Shown here piece after piece: positions 62,101 to 64,000 of a stretch of DNA of 64,000 bases; within the stretch, counting starts at the first letter, position 1, and each line of letters opens with the position of its first letter. Both the position numbers and the translations under genes were made by a program. The stretch comes from Poronia punctata (Eukaryota; Ascomycota; Sordariomycetes; Xylariales; Xylariaceae), in NCBI GenBank assembly GCA_022579005.1, contig MU401647.1, positions 1 through 64,000 of the forward strand, given 5' to 3'. The notes under the pieces were generated by a model. It did no database searches. It was not told the DNA's origin and saw nothing but the letters and a program-made list of their open reading frames with translations.

Positions 62101-64000
62101 GTCTAGAGAAGGAGTGAAAGCGCTGAGCTGGCTGACCGGCCAAGAGACAACGGTAGGAAGGTTAGGTAGATCGCATTGTTCTGGCGGCATAGGTAATTTG
62201 AAACATCTCCCAGAATTGAATAACAACATGCAGTACAACTTCAGAAGACAATACTATTGACCAGGTAGTCCCTTCAACCAATTTCGCTTTGCAAAGTTCA
62301 CGTGGGATTTTGACTATGGCTGGTAACCCAGATATACAAGTATGGATGCATAGGTAGTTGCAAGAACCGGCGGCTCGAGCTTTACAAGTACAACATAAAT
62401 ACTATATTTATCCAGTATCAAATAAGGGGCCGATATATACCGCCGGCGTTCTGAAGGTAAACTTTAATAGTGTGCCCTTTTGGTAGGTATATCTAGAAAT
62501 AACTCGTATTATGTCATTTCCCGGTGGTATTGTGGCGACCGTGTTGCTTTACAATCCCCTATACTCGACTGGTACGCTTTTGTCAAAACACCTGCCCTAA
62601 AACAACAAGATTGCTCTGAAGAACGCCATAATACGAAGAAAGGCCGGATTGAGGGAAATCTGCCGTAAATAAACTTACGGGATCAAAACAGGGATAATGG
62701 GTAGATAGGTAGATCCAAACACGATATCGCTTGCTTTGATACTATGTAGATTAAGTAAGAGTATAAATCATGAAAATTCGTGTCAACAATGGTCTACCTT
62801 GATGAGGGTGATTAAAGCCATCATTTTTATCCATTTCACGCGCCCCACATCATCGTATTCCAAAACACGGCTGAATAACCGCACCTCATCTACCAGATCT
62901 AATCTACTTCGACATGAGCATGTTTGATTGACAATCAGCCGCATCCCTTCTCTTACATATTACTTAATATTTAAAAACAGACATCTTTGCGGCAGTATCC
63001 GTCTCATTGCAGCTTTAGTGCCAGCAGAACTACGAGTCTGGAATACCTAAGGACACTTGAACATGTGTTGTAAACTCTCGACGAGCAGTAGCTATGGACC
63101 TACAGCAAAAAGAAATTAAAGAGAGACGACTTTCTCCGTTGATGGTTTTCTAGGGTGCAGCCTTGCTTGGAGACTATATTCACATACGATGAAACTTTAT
63201 CATTCCATATCGTGTCGTTATCTGGAATGATTGGATTATTGGTTATATTCTGCTTTTTTGATCTGCATACGAGTATAAAAGTATATCCTAATTTGTAAGT
63301 AGGGATATAACCTAATAAAAGTAGGGTGTTTCAGGAGTTACCCCAGATTCCCGGACATATCAATCTCATGTCTATCGTCATTAGCTGTTGTGGTATTTCA
63401 ACGGGAATCTTGATGGTTGGCGTCGCTGGGCAAAGAAATGATTGGAATGCAGGCCGTCGCCACAGTGGGAGGAGGGTGGGAATTGTATATGTGTTCTTTT
63501 GTTCGCATAATAGCGTTGGAATGCTGATTCTAAGCATCATCTGCGGGGAGGCTTGCGTAGCCGCATATCGTAACTTGGGTACTATCACCGCCACTCATCG
63601 TTATCCTGCATTATACGTACGAGGAGTAATTGCCAGTGTCGCTGGTAATGGCCTTTACGAAGCGAAGAAGCAAGAGGTCAGGTACACCTCAATTGGCGGG
63701 GAAGAGGGAGGCTTGGAAAGATGATGAATCTACTCGTACTCGTACATCATACTGAGTAGCCGCCTAATCTTACAGGACTAAGCTAGTACAGCCCCTAGCT
63801 GGCAAATCTGAAATAGTTCTCGGGAGAATGCCCAGCAGGCAAATACTAAACACTAACAGAACACTGTAACGACAGTATCCAAAGATCGCAGTATTTTGGG
63901 CATACGAGTACTGTTCAAGTTTGAGGTGGGGTTTTCGGTTACAAAAAAGACGATCTATTCCCAGGTGCCCAGATCCCCCGCACGGAATGATCGAGGATAG
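59113..64000. other. Long region without a supported gene
   Basis: 4.9 kb from the cyclin gene to the window end. It contains the cyclin promoter, a 17-base poly-G tract at 59463-59479, an 11-base tandem repeat (GGATGGTCACT, about 60993-61020) and scattered TAGG motifs. The open frames at 60027-59422 (minus) and 63326-63724 (plus, 132 codons) have no protein-like motifs or splice evidence and are not called. Confidence 0.5.
59463..59479 (+). repeat. Poly-G tract upstream of the cyclin gene
   Basis: Seventeen consecutive G bases, about 350 bp upstream of the cyclin start codon. It may be polymorphic or misassembled. Confidence 0.95.

Noticed and set aside
63326..63724. 132-codon open frame near the window end
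   Set aside because: No recognisable domain, no splice sites or leader, and an overlapping frame on the other strand. Not called as a gene.

Overview
The window reads as nuclear DNA of a filamentous ascomycete (Pezizomycotina, plausibly Sordariomycetes). Genes carry short introns with GTAAGT-like donors and CTAAC-like branch sites. The predicted proteins are typically fungal: an ech42-type GH18 chitinase, a pepsin-like secreted protease, an S1/P1 nuclease and a Pcl-type cyclin. Three blocks have been driven almost completely to A+T by a RIP-like process. I could not assign genus or species.

Layout. 1-95 is an (AAAG)n microsatellite. 239-6526 is a RIP-degraded LTR retrotransposon with 387-389 bp LTRs (TGTTGG...CCAACA) and a 5-bp target duplication. 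6.5-27.5 kb is a gene island of normal composition: a gene remnant (7437-7611), a small secreted Cys protein (9595-10193), a coiled-coil protein (11343-13158), an S1/P1 nuclease (13939-15076, minus), an aspartic protease (18930-20435) and a chitinase (20993-22506, minus). It also holds a 182-bp inverted-repeat element and a 511-bp hAT-type MITE (23636-24146).

27.49-42.29 kb is an ORF-less AT-rich block. A Ty1/copia-like element on the minus strand (RT remnant near 30.2 kb) was split by a Ty3/gypsy element (32417-40307, plus strand, 199-bp LTRs, target duplication ATAAG). A perfect 21-bp direct repeat flanks the whole block. After about 450 bp of unique DNA comes a 4.9-kb RIP-degraded hAT-type element (42756-47677) with ~140-bp inverted repeats and an exact 8-bp duplication. 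Its terminal sequence is the same as that of the intact 511-bp MITE.

47.7-64 kb is sparse: a small Lys/Ala-rich histone-H1-like protein (49420-50067), a FAD-dependent amine-oxidase-like enzyme with a poly-Glu insert (51532-53295), a Pho80/Pcl-type cyclin (57949-59112, minus) and long non-coding intervals dotted with TAGG/CCTA motifs.

Four of the five complete genes in the first island encode predicted secreted proteins (a candidate effector, a nuclease, a protease and a chitinase). This resembles the secretome-rich islands beside RIP-degraded repeats known as a two-speed genome. The most distinctive sequence-level observations are a 5'-neighbour signature among cytosines surviving in the AT-rich blocks, the parent-to-MITE hAT relationship, the nested retroelement block with its unexplained 21-bp flanking repeat, and genome-wide TAGG/CCTA dispersal.
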